Shown piece by piece: positions 17,617 through 27,105 of a stretch of 41,662 nt of DNA. Every line of letters starts with the position of its first letter. The first letter of the stretch is position 1. Source of the stretch: UMGS1696 sp964634795 (lineage in GTDB: Bacteria > Bacillota > Clostridia > Oscillospirales > CAG-272); assembly GCA_964634795.1 (NCBI GenBank), contig CAZWLL010000019.1:1-41662 (forward strand). Reading direction: 5' to 3'. Under the pieces are notes generated by a model. That model saw only the letters and a program-made list of their open reading frames with translations. It searched no databases and was not told where the DNA came from. The position numbers were made by a program, and so were the translations under genes.

Positions 17617-17803
17617 TTAAGAACTATTATACCATATCGATTGGTCCGAAAAAATGGAAATTGTGTAAACTTAAAAGATTATTTTTTCTTGGGCAATACC
17701 GAATAAGCTCACTTTTAAAACCGCAATTTACACTTTAAAGGTGTGCAAGCAAATCTGATTGCATAATATCGCCGCACCAACCGTATACGTAAATTAAATA
17801 ATA

Positions 17804-17832
17804 TTGATTTATCGTGTATTTTATTATATAAT
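17804..17832 (+). promoter_or_regulatory. Promoter of the glycoside-hydrolase-like gene
   Basis: TTGATT (17804-17809), 17-base spacer, TATAAT (17827-17832), 31 bp before the ATG with GGAGG. The rest of the 247-bp gap holds only the probable minus-strand -10 of the TauE operon near 17626-17631. Confidence 0.8.
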
Positions 17833-17863
17833 AGCTTTAACTAAAACTCTCACGGAGGTTTAA

Positions 17864-19957
17864 ATGGAAGAATACAGCAGAAACGAAGAACGTACCGGTA
17901 TACAGGAAGCCGCAATGTTCAGTCGTGAATTCGACGTACAAAGCGATTTCATTATGGTTTACGGATTTCATGACTTAAAAAACAGAATCGCAAAATGGGC
18001 TAAAAGAGGATATGTCATCCATCTTATGACCGGAGTATCATGGGGCGAATACCAGGATTATTTATACGGCAAATTCGACGGTATTGACCATCACGATGAA
18101 GGTCAGCTCAGACGCGACGGAAGTGATATCAGTCATGGAAAAGACGTTCCGTATATGGTTCCGTCAAATTCATTTGCTCACTACCTTGCTTCAAACCTGA
18201 AAAAAGCAGTCGATTACGGAGTCGAAGCAATTCATCTGGAAGAACCTGAATTTTGGGTAGCGTCAGGCTATTCCGATGCATTTAAGCGAGAATGGAAAAT
18301 TTACTACAAGGAAGACTGGCAGGATCCGCAATCCACACCCGAAGCACAATACAGAGCGTCTAAGCTTAAGCAATATCTTTACACCAGAACGCTTGACAGA
18401 CTTTGCTCCGAATTAAAAGAGTATGCTCTTGTCAAATACGGCAGACTCCTGCGATTCTATGTTCCTACTCACTCTCTTATTAACTATACACAGTGGAAAA
18501 TAGTTTCTCCCGAATCCGCGCTTATCGATATTCCCACAATAGACGGATATATTGCTCAAATTTGGACAGGTACATCTCGTGCAGTAAATGTATATCGCGG
18601 CGTACATAAGGAAAGAACATTCGAAACCGCATTTCTCGAATACGGAGTAATGCAGGAGCTTGTTCGCGGTACGGGAAGAAGAATGTGGTACCTTGCGGAT
18701 CCCATTGAAGATAACCCGCACCATACATGGGTAGACTATCGTGAAAATTATTACCGCACCGTCACCGCATCTCTGTTCCATCCTGAAATTTCAGATTACG
18801 AGGTATCTCCGTGGCCATGCCGTGTAATGAACGGCAAGCATTTACTTGCAGACGGTAAAGAAAACGGCATAATCCCCGCCGAGTACAAAACAAACCTTCT
18901 TGAAGTAATGCACACCCTTCGTCAAATGAAGGACAACAGTGACTCCGAATGGATAACAAAGACATCCGAAGCCGCTGTTATGATAGCGGACTCGGCTATG
19001 TTCCAAAGAATCTGTCCCGTGGCAAACGGAGATGATTCACCGGAATTTTCCGCGTTCTTCGGTCTTGCGCTGCCGCTTTTGAAAGGCGGTATAGCCGCTC
19101 GTCCTGTTCAGCTTGACAATGTAAAGAGATATGCAGGTTACCTTGATGCGTATAAAACAATGATACTTTCATATGAGTTTATGAAACCGCAGTCACCCGA
19201 CATCAACGGAGTTATCGCAAACTGGGTAAAGAACGGCGGAACGCTCGTTTATGTAGGCGATGGTTCAGACCCGTTTATGAATATCCGCGAATGGTGGAAT
19301 ACAGGTCTCAGCACATACTCCAACCCTGCGGAACACCTATTTGAATCACTCGGTTTGACACGTACTCCAGACGAAGGACTTCACAGTGTAGGCAGCGGAC
19401 GAGTTTACTACATAAAGAAAGCACCGAAATCCTTTGCGGATGATCCCGCATTATCCGATGAGCTTCTTGCTGTAGTAACCAAACTGATTAATGCGGAAAA
19501 CTCATCAAGTCTCATACTTCGCCGTGGCTCGTACTACATAACCGCAGTTATGGATGAAACCGTAAGAAGCGAAAAGAATGTACTCAAGGGCAACTATATT
19601 AATCTTTATGATCACACTCTTCCCGTCATTGAGGATCCTGAGCTTGAAGTGGGTTCAGTAGGTCTTTGGTTTGACGTCTCACGCATCGACAAAAGCGGTA
19701 CAGCATCGATAATAGCACTTTCCGGCAGAGCTGTATCGATAAAAGCTACTCAGCGCGCATTGAATTTCACTGTAATGTCACCCACAGACATGAATGTAGC
19801 GGCGAGAATCTGGACAAAGCGTCCTCCCAAATCAATTAAGGTAACTGTAGACAAAATAACCTCAGATATACCTTTTGAGTATGAACCTGACAGTGAAACA
19901 ACATACTTTGTTTATTCTGCAGGCGAATCGGATGCAAAAATATCCGTAAGCTTCTGA
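17864..19957 (+). CDS. Unassigned glycoside-hydrolase-like protein (predicted TIM barrel plus trimerisation-like domain)
   Basis: A 697-residue cytoplasmic protein (no signal peptide) that I cannot place in a named family. The first ~340 residues look like a (beta/alpha)8 barrel: aromatic- and acid-rich strand ends such as VIHLMTGVSWGEY, AIHLEEPEFW (candidate catalytic or substrate-binding glutamates), a RFYVPTHS strand and MWYLADPIED. Residues ~370-480 (VMIADSAMF, ILSYEFMKPQ, NGGTLVYVGDG) resemble the GATase-like trimerisation domain of GH42-type enzymes. A beta-rich C-terminal domain follows. It is convergent with the xylose operon and separated from it by a bidirectional terminator, which suggests action on an imported oligosaccharide. 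Function is inferred from fold impression and context only. Confidence 0.6.
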   Translation: MEEYSRNEERTGIQEAAMFSREFDVQSDFIMVYGFHDLKNRIAKWAKRGYVIHLMTGVSWGEYQDYLYGKFDGIDHHDEGQLRRDGSDISHGKDVPYMVPSNSFAHYLASNLKKAVDYGVEAIHLEEPEFWVASGYSDAFKREWKIYYKEDWQDPQSTPEAQYRASKLKQYLYTRTLDRLCSELKEYALVKYGRLLRFYVPTHSLINYTQWKIVSPESALIDIPTIDGYIAQIWTGTSRAVNVYRGVHKERTFETAFLEYGVMQELVRGTGRRMWYLADPIEDNPHHTWVDYRENYYRTVTASLFHPEISDYEVSPWPCRVMNGKHLLADGKENGIIPAEYKTNLLEVMHTLRQMKDNSDSEWITKTSEAAVMIADSAMFQRICPVANGDDSPEFSAFFGLALPLLKGGIAARPVQLDNVKRYAGYLDAYKTMILSYEFMKPQSPDINGVIANWVKNGGTLVYVGDGSDPFMNIREWWNTGLSTYSNPAEHLFESLGLTRTPDEGLHSVGSGRVYYIKKAPKSFADDPALSDELLAVVTKLINAENSSSLILRRGSYYITAVMDETVRSEKNVLKGNYINLYDHTLPVIEDPELEVGSVGLWFDVSRIDKSGTASIIALSGRAVSIKATQRALNFTVMSPTDMNVAARIWTKRPPKSIKVTVDKITSDIPFEYEPDSETTYFVYSAGESDAKISVSF

Positions 19958-19987
19958 TAATCAGCAGTCTGAATTACGTCATATACA

Positions 19988-20028
19988 GAAATAACCCGCA
20001 CAATGTTATGTGCGGGTTATTTCACTTT
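19988..20028 (+). terminator. Bidirectional intrinsic terminator between convergent genes
   Basis: Perfect 15-bp stem with arms 19988-20002 and 20009-20023 (core AACCCGCACA / TGTGCGGGTT), six-base loop, then ACTTTTT on the plus strand. It ends both the GH-like gene and the xylose operon. Confidence 0.9.
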
Positions 20029-20032
20029 TTAA

Positions 20033-21142
20033 TCAGTCTTCGAGAACGCCGCATTCAAGGTCGTTTCTCATTATAGGTGATTTTTCGAAGCGAGATTCAA
20101 TCTTAACTTCTTTTCTTTCATCACCGCTTGTTGTAAAGCCTTCCATGATTTCAAGAACATGATATGTCTGAGTGTAATTACATCTGAACTTACGTCCTGT
20201 CTGAAGTGCCTTTGCCATATCCGCAAGTCCGAGTGCACGGCTGTTATCGGCATAGTTATTGAATTCAAGAGGCATTTCACGCATACCTTCTCCGGGTGTA
20301 AACAACGAAATAGGACCGCCGAAACCGTTCGGGTCGGGTACATACAGTGTTCCCTTTGATCCGTATACTTCAAGTCTTGCCTGTCCGGGATAGTATACGT
20401 CAAATGTAGTAAACAGTGTTCCGATAGCGCCTGATTCGAAACGCATGGTACCTGCGATATATGTATTTACATCTACATCGATAATTTCACCGTTGTGAGG
20501 CTGGCTTGTTATCAGTCTCTTATCGAAGCTCTTCTTTGTCATAGCGGAAACTTCGCTTACATTTCCGAGCAGGTTGATAAGAGCGGTAATATAATACGGA
20601 CCCATATCAAACATAGGACCGCCGCCGTACTTGTAATAAAACTCCGGATCCGGATGCCATGTTTCATGACCGTGACAAATCATGAAGCCTGCACAGCCTA
20701 TAGGTGTTCCGATTAATCCGTCTTCGATTATCTTTCTGCATGTCTGTATGCCCGCACCGAGGAATGTATCCGGTGCTCCGCCGAGCATAAGGTTCTTTTC
20801 CTGAGCGATTTTAACAAGCTCTTTTCCCTCTGCAAGGCTTGCGGCGAGAGGCTTTTCCGAATATACGTTTTTGCCTGCGAGAAGTGCTGCTTTAGATACT
20901 TCGTAATGCTCGTAAGGACGAGTAATATTGAGTACTATGTCAACCTCGGGGTCGGCAAACAGCTCGTACATATCGTTGTACAGCTTAGGAATATTATATT
21001 TCTTTACAGCGTTTTCGGCACGTTCTCTGATACGGTCGCACACACCTATAATTTCGATATCCTTGAATTTATTGGTTATGTTTTCAAGGTATATTCCCGA
21101 AATGGCGCCGACGCCGACGAAGCCTATTCTTACTTTTCTCAT
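20033..21142 (-). CDS. Gfo/Idh/MocA family sugar oxidoreductase
   Basis: A 369-residue NAD(P)-dependent sugar dehydrogenase-like protein. The N-terminal Rossmann fold has GFVGVGAISG, and the catalytic EKP motif is clear (NVYSEKPLAAS, about residue 95). A C-terminal alpha/beta substrate domain follows. ATG 21142 has GGAGG. It is the last gene of the xylA operon, 15 bp after a ThuA-like gene. ThuA and Gfo/Idh proteins often occur together in oxidation and cleavage of sugars through 3-keto intermediates, so the pair may treat a modified xyloside. The exact substrate cannot be read from sequence. Confidence 0.88.
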   Translation of the reverse strand: MRKVRIGFVGVGAISGIYLENITNKFKDIEIIGVCDRIRERAENAVKKYNIPKLYNDMYELFADPEVDIVLNITRPYEHYEVSKAALLAGKNVYSEKPLAASLAEGKELVKIAQEKNLMLGGAPDTFLGAGIQTCRKIIEDGLIGTPIGCAGFMICHGHETWHPDPEFYYKYGGGPMFDMGPYYITALINLLGNVSEVSAMTKKSFDKRLITSQPHNGEIIDVDVNTYIAGTMRFESGAIGTLFTTFDVYYPGQARLEVYGSKGTLYVPDPNGFGGPISLFTPGEGMREMPLEFNNYADNSRALGLADMAKALQTGRKFRCNYTQTYHVLEIMEGFTTSGDERKEVKIESRFEKSPIMRNDLECGVLED

Positions 21143-21157
21143 TTTTCTCCTCCGTAA

Positions 21158-21880
21158 TTAATACATCTTAGCGGAATTTTCAAAACGGTCGGTTGTAAGA
21201 TTATGGTCAATAGCATACTGCTTTCCTTCGGCAGCCCACAGCATACCGCGCTTCATAAGCACTTCGGCTGTAGGAGATTTTTCGAATACATCATCGTGAT
21301 GTCCTACGGAAAGGTAGAATACTCGTCCATTGCCCCAATATTTTGTCCATGCAACGGGCATGTCGATGGGTTTATTGGAAATGTTATAATATCTTACCTG
21401 CGGGAAACGTGTGGTTGCGAGAACCTCGATTGCAGGGTCTACCTGAAGGTAATAATGTTCACTGCAAACCTCGAAGTCTTCGAGTCCTTCAACAATCGGG
21501 CTGGAGCCGTGACGGATGTTAACCTTGTATACCTGGTCGCCTCCGCCCGGATGGCTGATCCACTGGCCGCCTGTTATAAACTGCCATTCGGTATTCTCAC
21601 GGAATGCATCGCACATACCGCCGTGGCATCCTGCTATACCTGTTCCCTTGCCTATAGCCTTCGAAACATTCTGTACTCTTTCAGATGAGAGCTGTCCGCC
21701 TGTCCAGCAAGGACAAATCAAATCGTACGTGCACAGCTTTTCAGCATCATCAAGACATTCAAGGGTATCGTAAATTTCAGCACTGTAGCCTTCTTCTTCC
21801 ATAAGGCGTGCAAAACGTGCCGCAACGAGCTTGGGTTCATGTCCGTCCCAACCTCCCTGGAAAATCAATACCTTTTTCAT
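21158..21880 (-). CDS. ThuA domain protein
   Basis: A 240-residue ThuA-like protein with a class I amidotransferase-like fold (VLIFQGGWDGHEP, GIAGCHGGMCDAF, VAWTKYWGNGRVFYLSVGHHDD). The conserved histidine-rich C-terminal motif and GCHGG core match ThuA-type sugar-processing proteins rather than a true glutaminase. ATG 21880 follows AAAGGAG. It lies between xylB and a Gfo/Idh oxidoreductase with 15-bp gaps on both sides, so it is co-expressed with xylose catabolism. ThuA proteins were first linked to trehalose utilisation and act with keto-sugar-forming dehydrogenases; a role on xylosides here is inference. Confidence 0.88.
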   Translation of the reverse strand: MKKVLIFQGGWDGHEPKLVAARFARLMEEEGYSAEIYDTLECLDDAEKLCTYDLICPCWTGGQLSSERVQNVSKAIGKGTGIAGCHGGMCDAFRENTEWQFITGGQWISHPGGGDQVYKVNIRHGSSPIVEGLEDFEVCSEHYYLQVDPAIEVLATTRFPQVRYYNISNKPIDMPVAWTKYWGNGRVFYLSVGHHDDVFEKSPTAEVLMKRGMLWAAEGKQYAIDHNLTTDRFENSAKMY

Positions 21881-21895
21881 ATTCGTTCTCCTTTA

Positions 21896-23419
21896 TTATA
21901 GCTCGGAAAGAGCTTTATAGTCATTCTTCAGGTGCGAATAAAGACCTCTGTAAATATCATAGAATTTACGATATTGTACTGTATTCTTCTCTTCGGATTC
22001 AACCGTATCCTTAATCTTTACAATGGTATCACATGCTTCCTTTACTGTCGGATATAATCCTGCTCCGACCATTGCGAGAATTGCTACACCGAGAGCGGGA
22101 CCTTCGTCCGATTCGATTGTATTGACAGGAATACCGTATACATCAGCCAGCATCTTACGCCAAAGCTTACTCTTACCGCCGCCGCCGCATATTTTCATGC
22201 TGTCCGGATGAACATTCATTTCATCCAGCACCGACAGGCAGTCTTTCAATGAATAGCATACTCCCTCAAGAACAGCACGAGTGATATCCGCTCTTGTATG
22301 CATAGCGGAAAGGCCGATAAACGCTCCTCTGCAGTCCGGATCGAGATGCGGTGTTCTTTCACCCATGAGGTACGGCAAATAAATAAGTCTGTTCGCACCT
22401 ATCGGTGAATCAGCCGCTTCTCTGTCCATAACTACATACGGGTCGACGCCTTCTTTTTCGGCTTCATGTATTTCTTCCGTGCAAATGTTGTCTCTTATCC
22501 ATCTGAGAGATAATCCGGCAGCCTGAGTTACACCCATAACATGCCATGCTCCCGGTACAGCACAGCAGAAAGTGTGAACTCTGCCTGCGGGATCTATGAC
22601 GATATTATCGGTATGAGCAAATACAACTCCGCTTGTTCCTATGGTTGTAAAAGCTCGTCCGTCACACACTACACCTTCACCTACAGCTGCGGCGGCATTA
22701 TCGCCTGCTCCGCCTACTACGGGAGTTCCTGCCGCAAGGGCACATTTCTCAGCTGCTTCTTTTGTAAGATAACCTGTAATTTCGGGAGATTCATATACTT
22801 TTCCGAGAAGCTTTTTGTCAATTCCGAGCTTTTCGAGAACCTCATCCGACCATTGTCTTGCAGGTACATCAAGCAGCTGCATACCGCTGGCATCAGACAC
22901 CTCAGTCGCGTATTCTCCTGTAAGAGTAAATCTGATATAATCCTTCGGAAGAAGTATGTGGGCGCATTTAGCATAGATTTCAGGCTCGTGCTTCTTAACC
23001 CACATGATTTTAGAAGCGGTAAAGCCTGTAAGAGCGGGATTTGCCGTAATTTCGATAAGACGTGCTCTTCCGATTATTTTTTCAATATCACGGCATTCCT
23101 CGCCCGTTCTTTGGTCACACCAAATTATGGAAGGACGAAGAATATTATTGTTCTCATCGAGCATTACGAGGCCGTGCATCTGTCCGGATATACCGATACC
23201 GACAACATCGTTTTTATCGACACCGCTTTTTATCATTACGGCATGAACAGTCTCAAAAACAGCGTTTTTCCAATCCGCGGGATCCTGTTCAGCCCATCCG
23301 TTTTTAGGTTGATATAAGGGATATTCAACTGTATTCGAAGCTATCTTTTTTCCGAGTTGGTCAAACAGTACGGTTTTAGTACCGGATGTGCCAACATCGA
23401 TTCCTATTGTATATTTCAT
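21896..23419 (-). CDS. xylB: Xylulokinase
   Basis: XylB phosphorylates D-xylulose to xylulose 5-phosphate with ATP, feeding the pentose phosphate pathway. The 507-residue FGGY kinase has the N-terminal phosphate motif DVGTSGTKTVLFD, then GISGQMHGLV and WCDQRTGEEC. The second domain has GAGDNAAAAVGEG and the FGGY signature region (MGERTPHLDPDCRGAF, ICGGGGKSKLW). MHGL and DQRT are typical of xylulokinases within the family. ATG 23419 follows AAGGAAG. Its place in the operon with xylA makes the substrate assignment firm. Confidence 0.95.
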   Translation of the reverse strand: MKYTIGIDVGTSGTKTVLFDQLGKKIASNTVEYPLYQPKNGWAEQDPADWKNAVFETVHAVMIKSGVDKNDVVGIGISGQMHGLVMLDENNNILRPSIIWCDQRTGEECRDIEKIIGRARLIEITANPALTGFTASKIMWVKKHEPEIYAKCAHILLPKDYIRFTLTGEYATEVSDASGMQLLDVPARQWSDEVLEKLGIDKKLLGKVYESPEITGYLTKEAAEKCALAAGTPVVGGAGDNAAAAVGEGVVCDGRAFTTIGTSGVVFAHTDNIVIDPAGRVHTFCCAVPGAWHVMGVTQAAGLSLRWIRDNICTEEIHEAEKEGVDPYVVMDREAADSPIGANRLIYLPYLMGERTPHLDPDCRGAFIGLSAMHTRADITRAVLEGVCYSLKDCLSVLDEMNVHPDSMKICGGGGKSKLWRKMLADVYGIPVNTIESDEGPALGVAILAMVGAGLYPTVKEACDTIVKIKDTVESEEKNTVQYRKFYDIYRGLYSHLKNDYKALSEL

Positions 23420-23461
23420 ATGCAGCTTCCTTACTTAAGTTATCTTAATATGTGTGTAAAC

Positions 23462-25552
23462 TTACTCTATAATGAGGCAGTCGTCGAGTCCGAGCTCACG
23501 GCTTCTCTCATCAGGCTGATGTCCGCCGACATAGAACTTAAGTCCGCCGTCCGCTTTATCTCTCTTACCATCCGAAAGAACAGCTTTTGTCCAGTATGCA
23601 TCTACACTGATTTTAACACTCTTCTCTTCTCCGACTTCAAGCTCGACAGCCTCAAGACCGCATAACTGGAAGTTAGGAGTGGGAGTTCTCGAATCCTTAT
23701 ACTGTGCATATACCTGAACCTTTTCGATGCCCTTCATCTGACCGACATTCTTAACCTTAACGCTTATTTCGTAACCGTTTTCGGTTTCGCAAAGTTTTGC
23801 ATCGGAATATTTGAACTTTGTATACGACAAACCGTAGCCGAAGGGATAAAGCGGCTTTTCAGTCATGTATCTGTATGTTCTTCCCTGCATGCTGTACTCG
23901 GTGAAAGCGGGTATTGTGTTGTTTTCTCCGTAGAATGTAATCGGCAGTCTGCCGTTCGGTGAGAATTTACCTGCAATCAGTTCCGCCACGGCAAGTCCTC
24001 CGACAGCACCGGGATACCATACATCTATTACCGCGTGTACCTTGGATCTGAGATCTTCTCCGAGATCCAAAGCTCCGCCGCCCATGAGAACTACGACAAC
24101 ATCACCGCAAACCTCGCAAACCTTTTCAGCAAGCTCCATCTGTGTTTTCGGAAGCTTTAAAGCAACCTTATCACCGTTGTCGAAATACTCATTCTTCATA
24201 CCGGTTTCTTCGCCTTCAATGGTACAATCAAGACCTAAGCAAAGAATTGTTATGTCGGCATTTTCCGCATATGATATGCCCTCGCTTATCATATTTGTAA
24301 ATCCCGAGCAGTCGTTTCTGTGGTCGAGCCATACATTGCAGCCTTTTGCGACACGTACATTTTCCGAACCGAATACTCTTCTGATTCCGTCTGCGGGAGT
24401 AATGTATTCCGATGCCATGCCGTTGTAATTTCCTTCAAGAGCGATATGCGACATCGCATTCGGACCGATTACGGCTATTTTCTTTTTATTCGCGGGATTA
24501 ATCGGAAGGAATCCGTCATTCTTAAGAAGCACTGCGCATTCCTCTGCCGCCTTTAAATTCAGCTGTCTGAATTCTTCGCAGTCGAGCTTATCAAACGGAA
24601 TGTCAGAATATGGATGCTTTTCTTCAAACTCGCCGAGAAGAACTCTGATTGTATAAAGTCTAATAGCGGCGTTTGTAATATCTTCCTCTGTAATGAGGTC
24701 GCTTTCATACGCGTCCATAAGGTGAGAGTAAGCGCTTCCGCAGTTAAGGTGACAGCCTGCCTTCAATGATATAGCGCATGCTTCTTCTATAGTTTCCGTA
24801 TAGTGGTGGTATGCGTAAATATCATTTATTGCGCCGCAGTCGGATGTAAAATATCCGTCAAACTTCATCTGTCCGAAAAGTATGTCCTGCATAAGCTTCG
24901 GAGATGCGCAGCAAGGCTCACCGTTTGTTCTGTTGTATGCGCCCATAACTCCGGCTACACCTGCGTTTACCGAGTACTCGAACGCGGGAAGATATGTTTC
25001 CCACAAATCATGATCGTTTACTACGGCATTGAATGTATGTCTGAGCGGTTCGGGTCCCGAATGCACCGCGAAATGCTTAGCACATGCGGCAGCTTTAAGA
25101 TATTCACCGTCACCCTGGATGCCTTTAATATAGCTTACAGCCATGGAAGCGGTAAGATACGGGTCTTCACCGAATGTTTCCTGTCCTCTTCCCCATCTCG
25201 GATCACGATAAATATTTATGTTCGGAGTCCAATACGTAAGTCCTTTATAAATATCGTAGTCCTCGTATTTTTGCGAGCTGTTATATTTTGCTCTTGCTTC
25301 TGTGGAAACAGCCTCACCGACCTTGCCGATAAGCTTAGGGTCAAATGTTGCCGCGAGTCCTATAGCATGCGGAAATACCGTTGCCATGCCTGATCTCGCA
25401 ACACCGTGTGATGCCTCGTTCCACCAGTTGTATTCATGTATGCCGAGTCTTTCTATGGCGGGAGAATTATAAAGAAGCTGTGACGCTTTCTCTTCAACTG
25501 TCATTTGAGAGACAAGCTCCTGCGCTTTCTTTCTTGCCGTCTCTTTATTCAT
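23462..25552 (-). CDS. GH3 family beta-glycosidase, probable intracellular beta-xylosidase
   Basis: A 696-residue family 3 glycoside hydrolase: N-terminal (beta/alpha)8 domain with catalytic nucleophile Asp238 in FTSDCGA, a second alpha/beta sandwich domain carrying the EGEETGMKNEYFDNGDK region, and a C-terminal fibronectin-like domain. The TSDCGA nucleophile context and KHFAVHSGPE motif are those of the beta-xylosidase/arabinofuranosidase branch. There is no signal peptide, so it should act on imported xylo-oligosaccharides in the cytoplasm. It lies between xylA and xylB, which supports release of xylose. Its ribosome site is weak. Beta-glucosidase activity cannot be excluded. Confidence 0.9.
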   Translation of the reverse strand: MNKETARKKAQELVSQMTVEEKASQLLYNSPAIERLGIHEYNWWNEASHGVARSGMATVFPHAIGLAATFDPKLIGKVGEAVSTEARAKYNSSQKYEDYDIYKGLTYWTPNINIYRDPRWGRGQETFGEDPYLTASMAVSYIKGIQGDGEYLKAAACAKHFAVHSGPEPLRHTFNAVVNDHDLWETYLPAFEYSVNAGVAGVMGAYNRTNGEPCCASPKLMQDILFGQMKFDGYFTSDCGAINDIYAYHHYTETIEEACAISLKAGCHLNCGSAYSHLMDAYESDLITEEDITNAAIRLYTIRVLLGEFEEKHPYSDIPFDKLDCEEFRQLNLKAAEECAVLLKNDGFLPINPANKKKIAVIGPNAMSHIALEGNYNGMASEYITPADGIRRVFGSENVRVAKGCNVWLDHRNDCSGFTNMISEGISYAENADITILCLGLDCTIEGEETGMKNEYFDNGDKVALKLPKTQMELAEKVCEVCGDVVVVLMGGGALDLGEDLRSKVHAVIDVWYPGAVGGLAVAELIAGKFSPNGRLPITFYGENNTIPAFTEYSMQGRTYRYMTEKPLYPFGYGLSYTKFKYSDAKLCETENGYEISVKVKNVGQMKGIEKVQVYAQYKDSRTPTPNFQLCGLEAVELEVGEEKSVKISVDAYWTKAVLSDGKRDKADGGLKFYVGGHQPDERSRELGLDDCLIIE

Positions 25553-25590
25553 CAGGTAATACCTACCTTTCTTAGTAACAATTTATCTGT

Positions 25591-26910
25591 TTAAGCACCG
25601 AACATTACATCGTTTACGATGTTTTCAAGGTATTCCTGTCTGCCGCTGATGTTTGTTGTGATATCGCCCATCTTCTTTGCGTACGCATCGAGTTCTTCAA
25701 TTGTAGCGGTTCTGTCGCTGATTTTCTTGCCTATGCCGTCATTGTAGCTTGCATAACGATTCTTTACGAACTCGTCGATTCTGCCGTCCTTAACAAGACG
25801 TTCCGCAAGTCTGAGTCCGAGTGCGAATGAATCCATACCTGCGATATATGAGTATGCGATGTCATCCCATGTGTAAGAGCCGCGGCGTGCTTTTGCATCA
25901 AAGTTCAAACCGCCGTTTGTAAATCCGCCTGCACGAATAACCTCAAGCATGCAGAATGTCGTTTCGTATACGTTGGTCGGGAACTGGTCTGTATCCCATC
26001 CGAGGAATAAGTCACCCTGGTTTGCGTCGATGGAGCCGAAAGCGCCGTTAACTCTTGCAACATTAAGCTCATGCTGGAATGTGTGACCTGCGAGTGTTGC
26101 GTGGTTAGCTTCGATGTTAAGCTTGAAGTCCTTGGCAAGTCCGTATTTTGCGATGAATCCGCATACTGTTGCGGCGTCAAAGTCGTACTGATGCTTTGTG
26201 GGTTCCTTCGGCTTCGGCTCGATATAATAGTCGCCTGTGAATCCGATAGAACGTCCGTAGGATGATGTAAGCTTAAGCAGGAAGGCAAGGTTGTCAAGCT
26301 CCTTACCCATGTCTGTGTTGAGGAGTGTTTCGTAACCTTCTCTGCCGCCCCAGTAAACATAACCGTTGCCGCCGAGTTTTACTGTAACTTCTATTGCTTT
26401 TTTAATCTGTGCAGCCGCAAATGCGAAAACATCGGCATTCGGAGCTGTGCCTGCACCATGCATGTATCTGGGATTGTTGAAGCAGTTAGCTGTACCCCAA
26501 AGAAGCTTCTTGTTGTTTTCCTTCATGAGCTGTGCGAGAAGCTCGGAGATTTCGTCAATGCGTTCATTGCTTTCCGTAAGGGATTTTCCTTCGGGAGCAA
26601 TGTCTCTGTCGTGGAAGCAGTAATAGTCTATGGAGAGCTTATTCATAAACTCAAATGCCGCATATGCTTTAGCCTTTGCGATTTCCATAGGCTCTGTTTC
26701 ACCGTATGTCTTTACATTTGTACCGCAGCCGAACATATCGGTGCCGTCGGCGCACATTGTGTGCCAATAAGACATAGCAAACTTAAGCTGATCTCTCATG
26801 GGCTTTCCGAGTATTATCTCGTCGGGATTGTAGTAATGGAAGGACATCGGATTTTTAGAATCCTTTCCTTCATATTTAACGTACGGAATAGATGCGAAAA
26901 ATTCTTTCAT
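25591..26910 (-). CDS. xylA: Xylose isomerase
   Basis: XylA interconverts D-xylose and D-xylulose using two divalent metals. The frame is open to 26970, but ATG 26910 with AAGGAG upstream (MKEFFASIPYVKYEG) is the start, giving 439 residues, a normal class II length. Active-site and metal motifs are intact: FHDRD, GGREGYE, EPKPKEPTKHQYD, EANHATLAGHTF, GSIDANQGD and WDTDQFPT. It is the first gene of xylA-GH3-xylB-ThuA-Gfo/Idh and divergent from an AraC regulator. I could not assign a strong promoter in the A/T-rich gap, which would fit activator dependence. Confidence 0.96.
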   Translation of the reverse strand: MKEFFASIPYVKYEGKDSKNPMSFHYYNPDEIILGKPMRDQLKFAMSYWHTMCADGTDMFGCGTNVKTYGETEPMEIAKAKAYAAFEFMNKLSIDYYCFHDRDIAPEGKSLTESNERIDEISELLAQLMKENNKKLLWGTANCFNNPRYMHGAGTAPNADVFAFAAAQIKKAIEVTVKLGGNGYVYWGGREGYETLLNTDMGKELDNLAFLLKLTSSYGRSIGFTGDYYIEPKPKEPTKHQYDFDAATVCGFIAKYGLAKDFKLNIEANHATLAGHTFQHELNVARVNGAFGSIDANQGDLFLGWDTDQFPTNVYETTFCMLEVIRAGGFTNGGLNFDAKARRGSYTWDDIAYSYIAGMDSFALGLRLAERLVKDGRIDEFVKNRYASYNDGIGKKISDRTATIEELDAYAKKMGDITTNISGRQEYLENIVNDVMFGA

Positions 26911-27032
26911 GGTTTTTCTCCTTATTTCAGAATAATATTGTTTTATGTATATATTGTAGGATATCGACAATTATTTTTCACGTCATATGGATATTTTTTA
27001 TAGACAAAATTTGACTTTTCTAAAATGTCGGC

Positions 27033-27061
27033 TTGAATTAATACCTTTGAATGTGTATAAT
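27033..27061 (+). promoter_or_regulatory. araC-type regulator promoter in xylA/araC divergent region
   Basis: TTGAAT (27033-27038), 17-base spacer, TATAAT (27056-27061). The 195-bp region 26911-27105 is very A/T-rich and must also hold the xylA promoter and any operator. I see no clear direct repeat for the AraC protein. Confidence 0.78.
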
Positions 27062-27105
27062 TAAATAAATACATTTTTTTTTCAATTATGTGAATCTGCT
27101 AAATT

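Noticed and set aside
22541..23317. 258-codon open frame on the plus strand
   Set aside because: It lies fully antisense to xylB, whose catalytic motifs are intact; no ribosome site and cysteine/serine-rich low-quality translation.
26911..26970. N-terminal extension of xylA to 26970
   Set aside because: The extension has no family similarity and would contain the ribosome site of ATG 26910.
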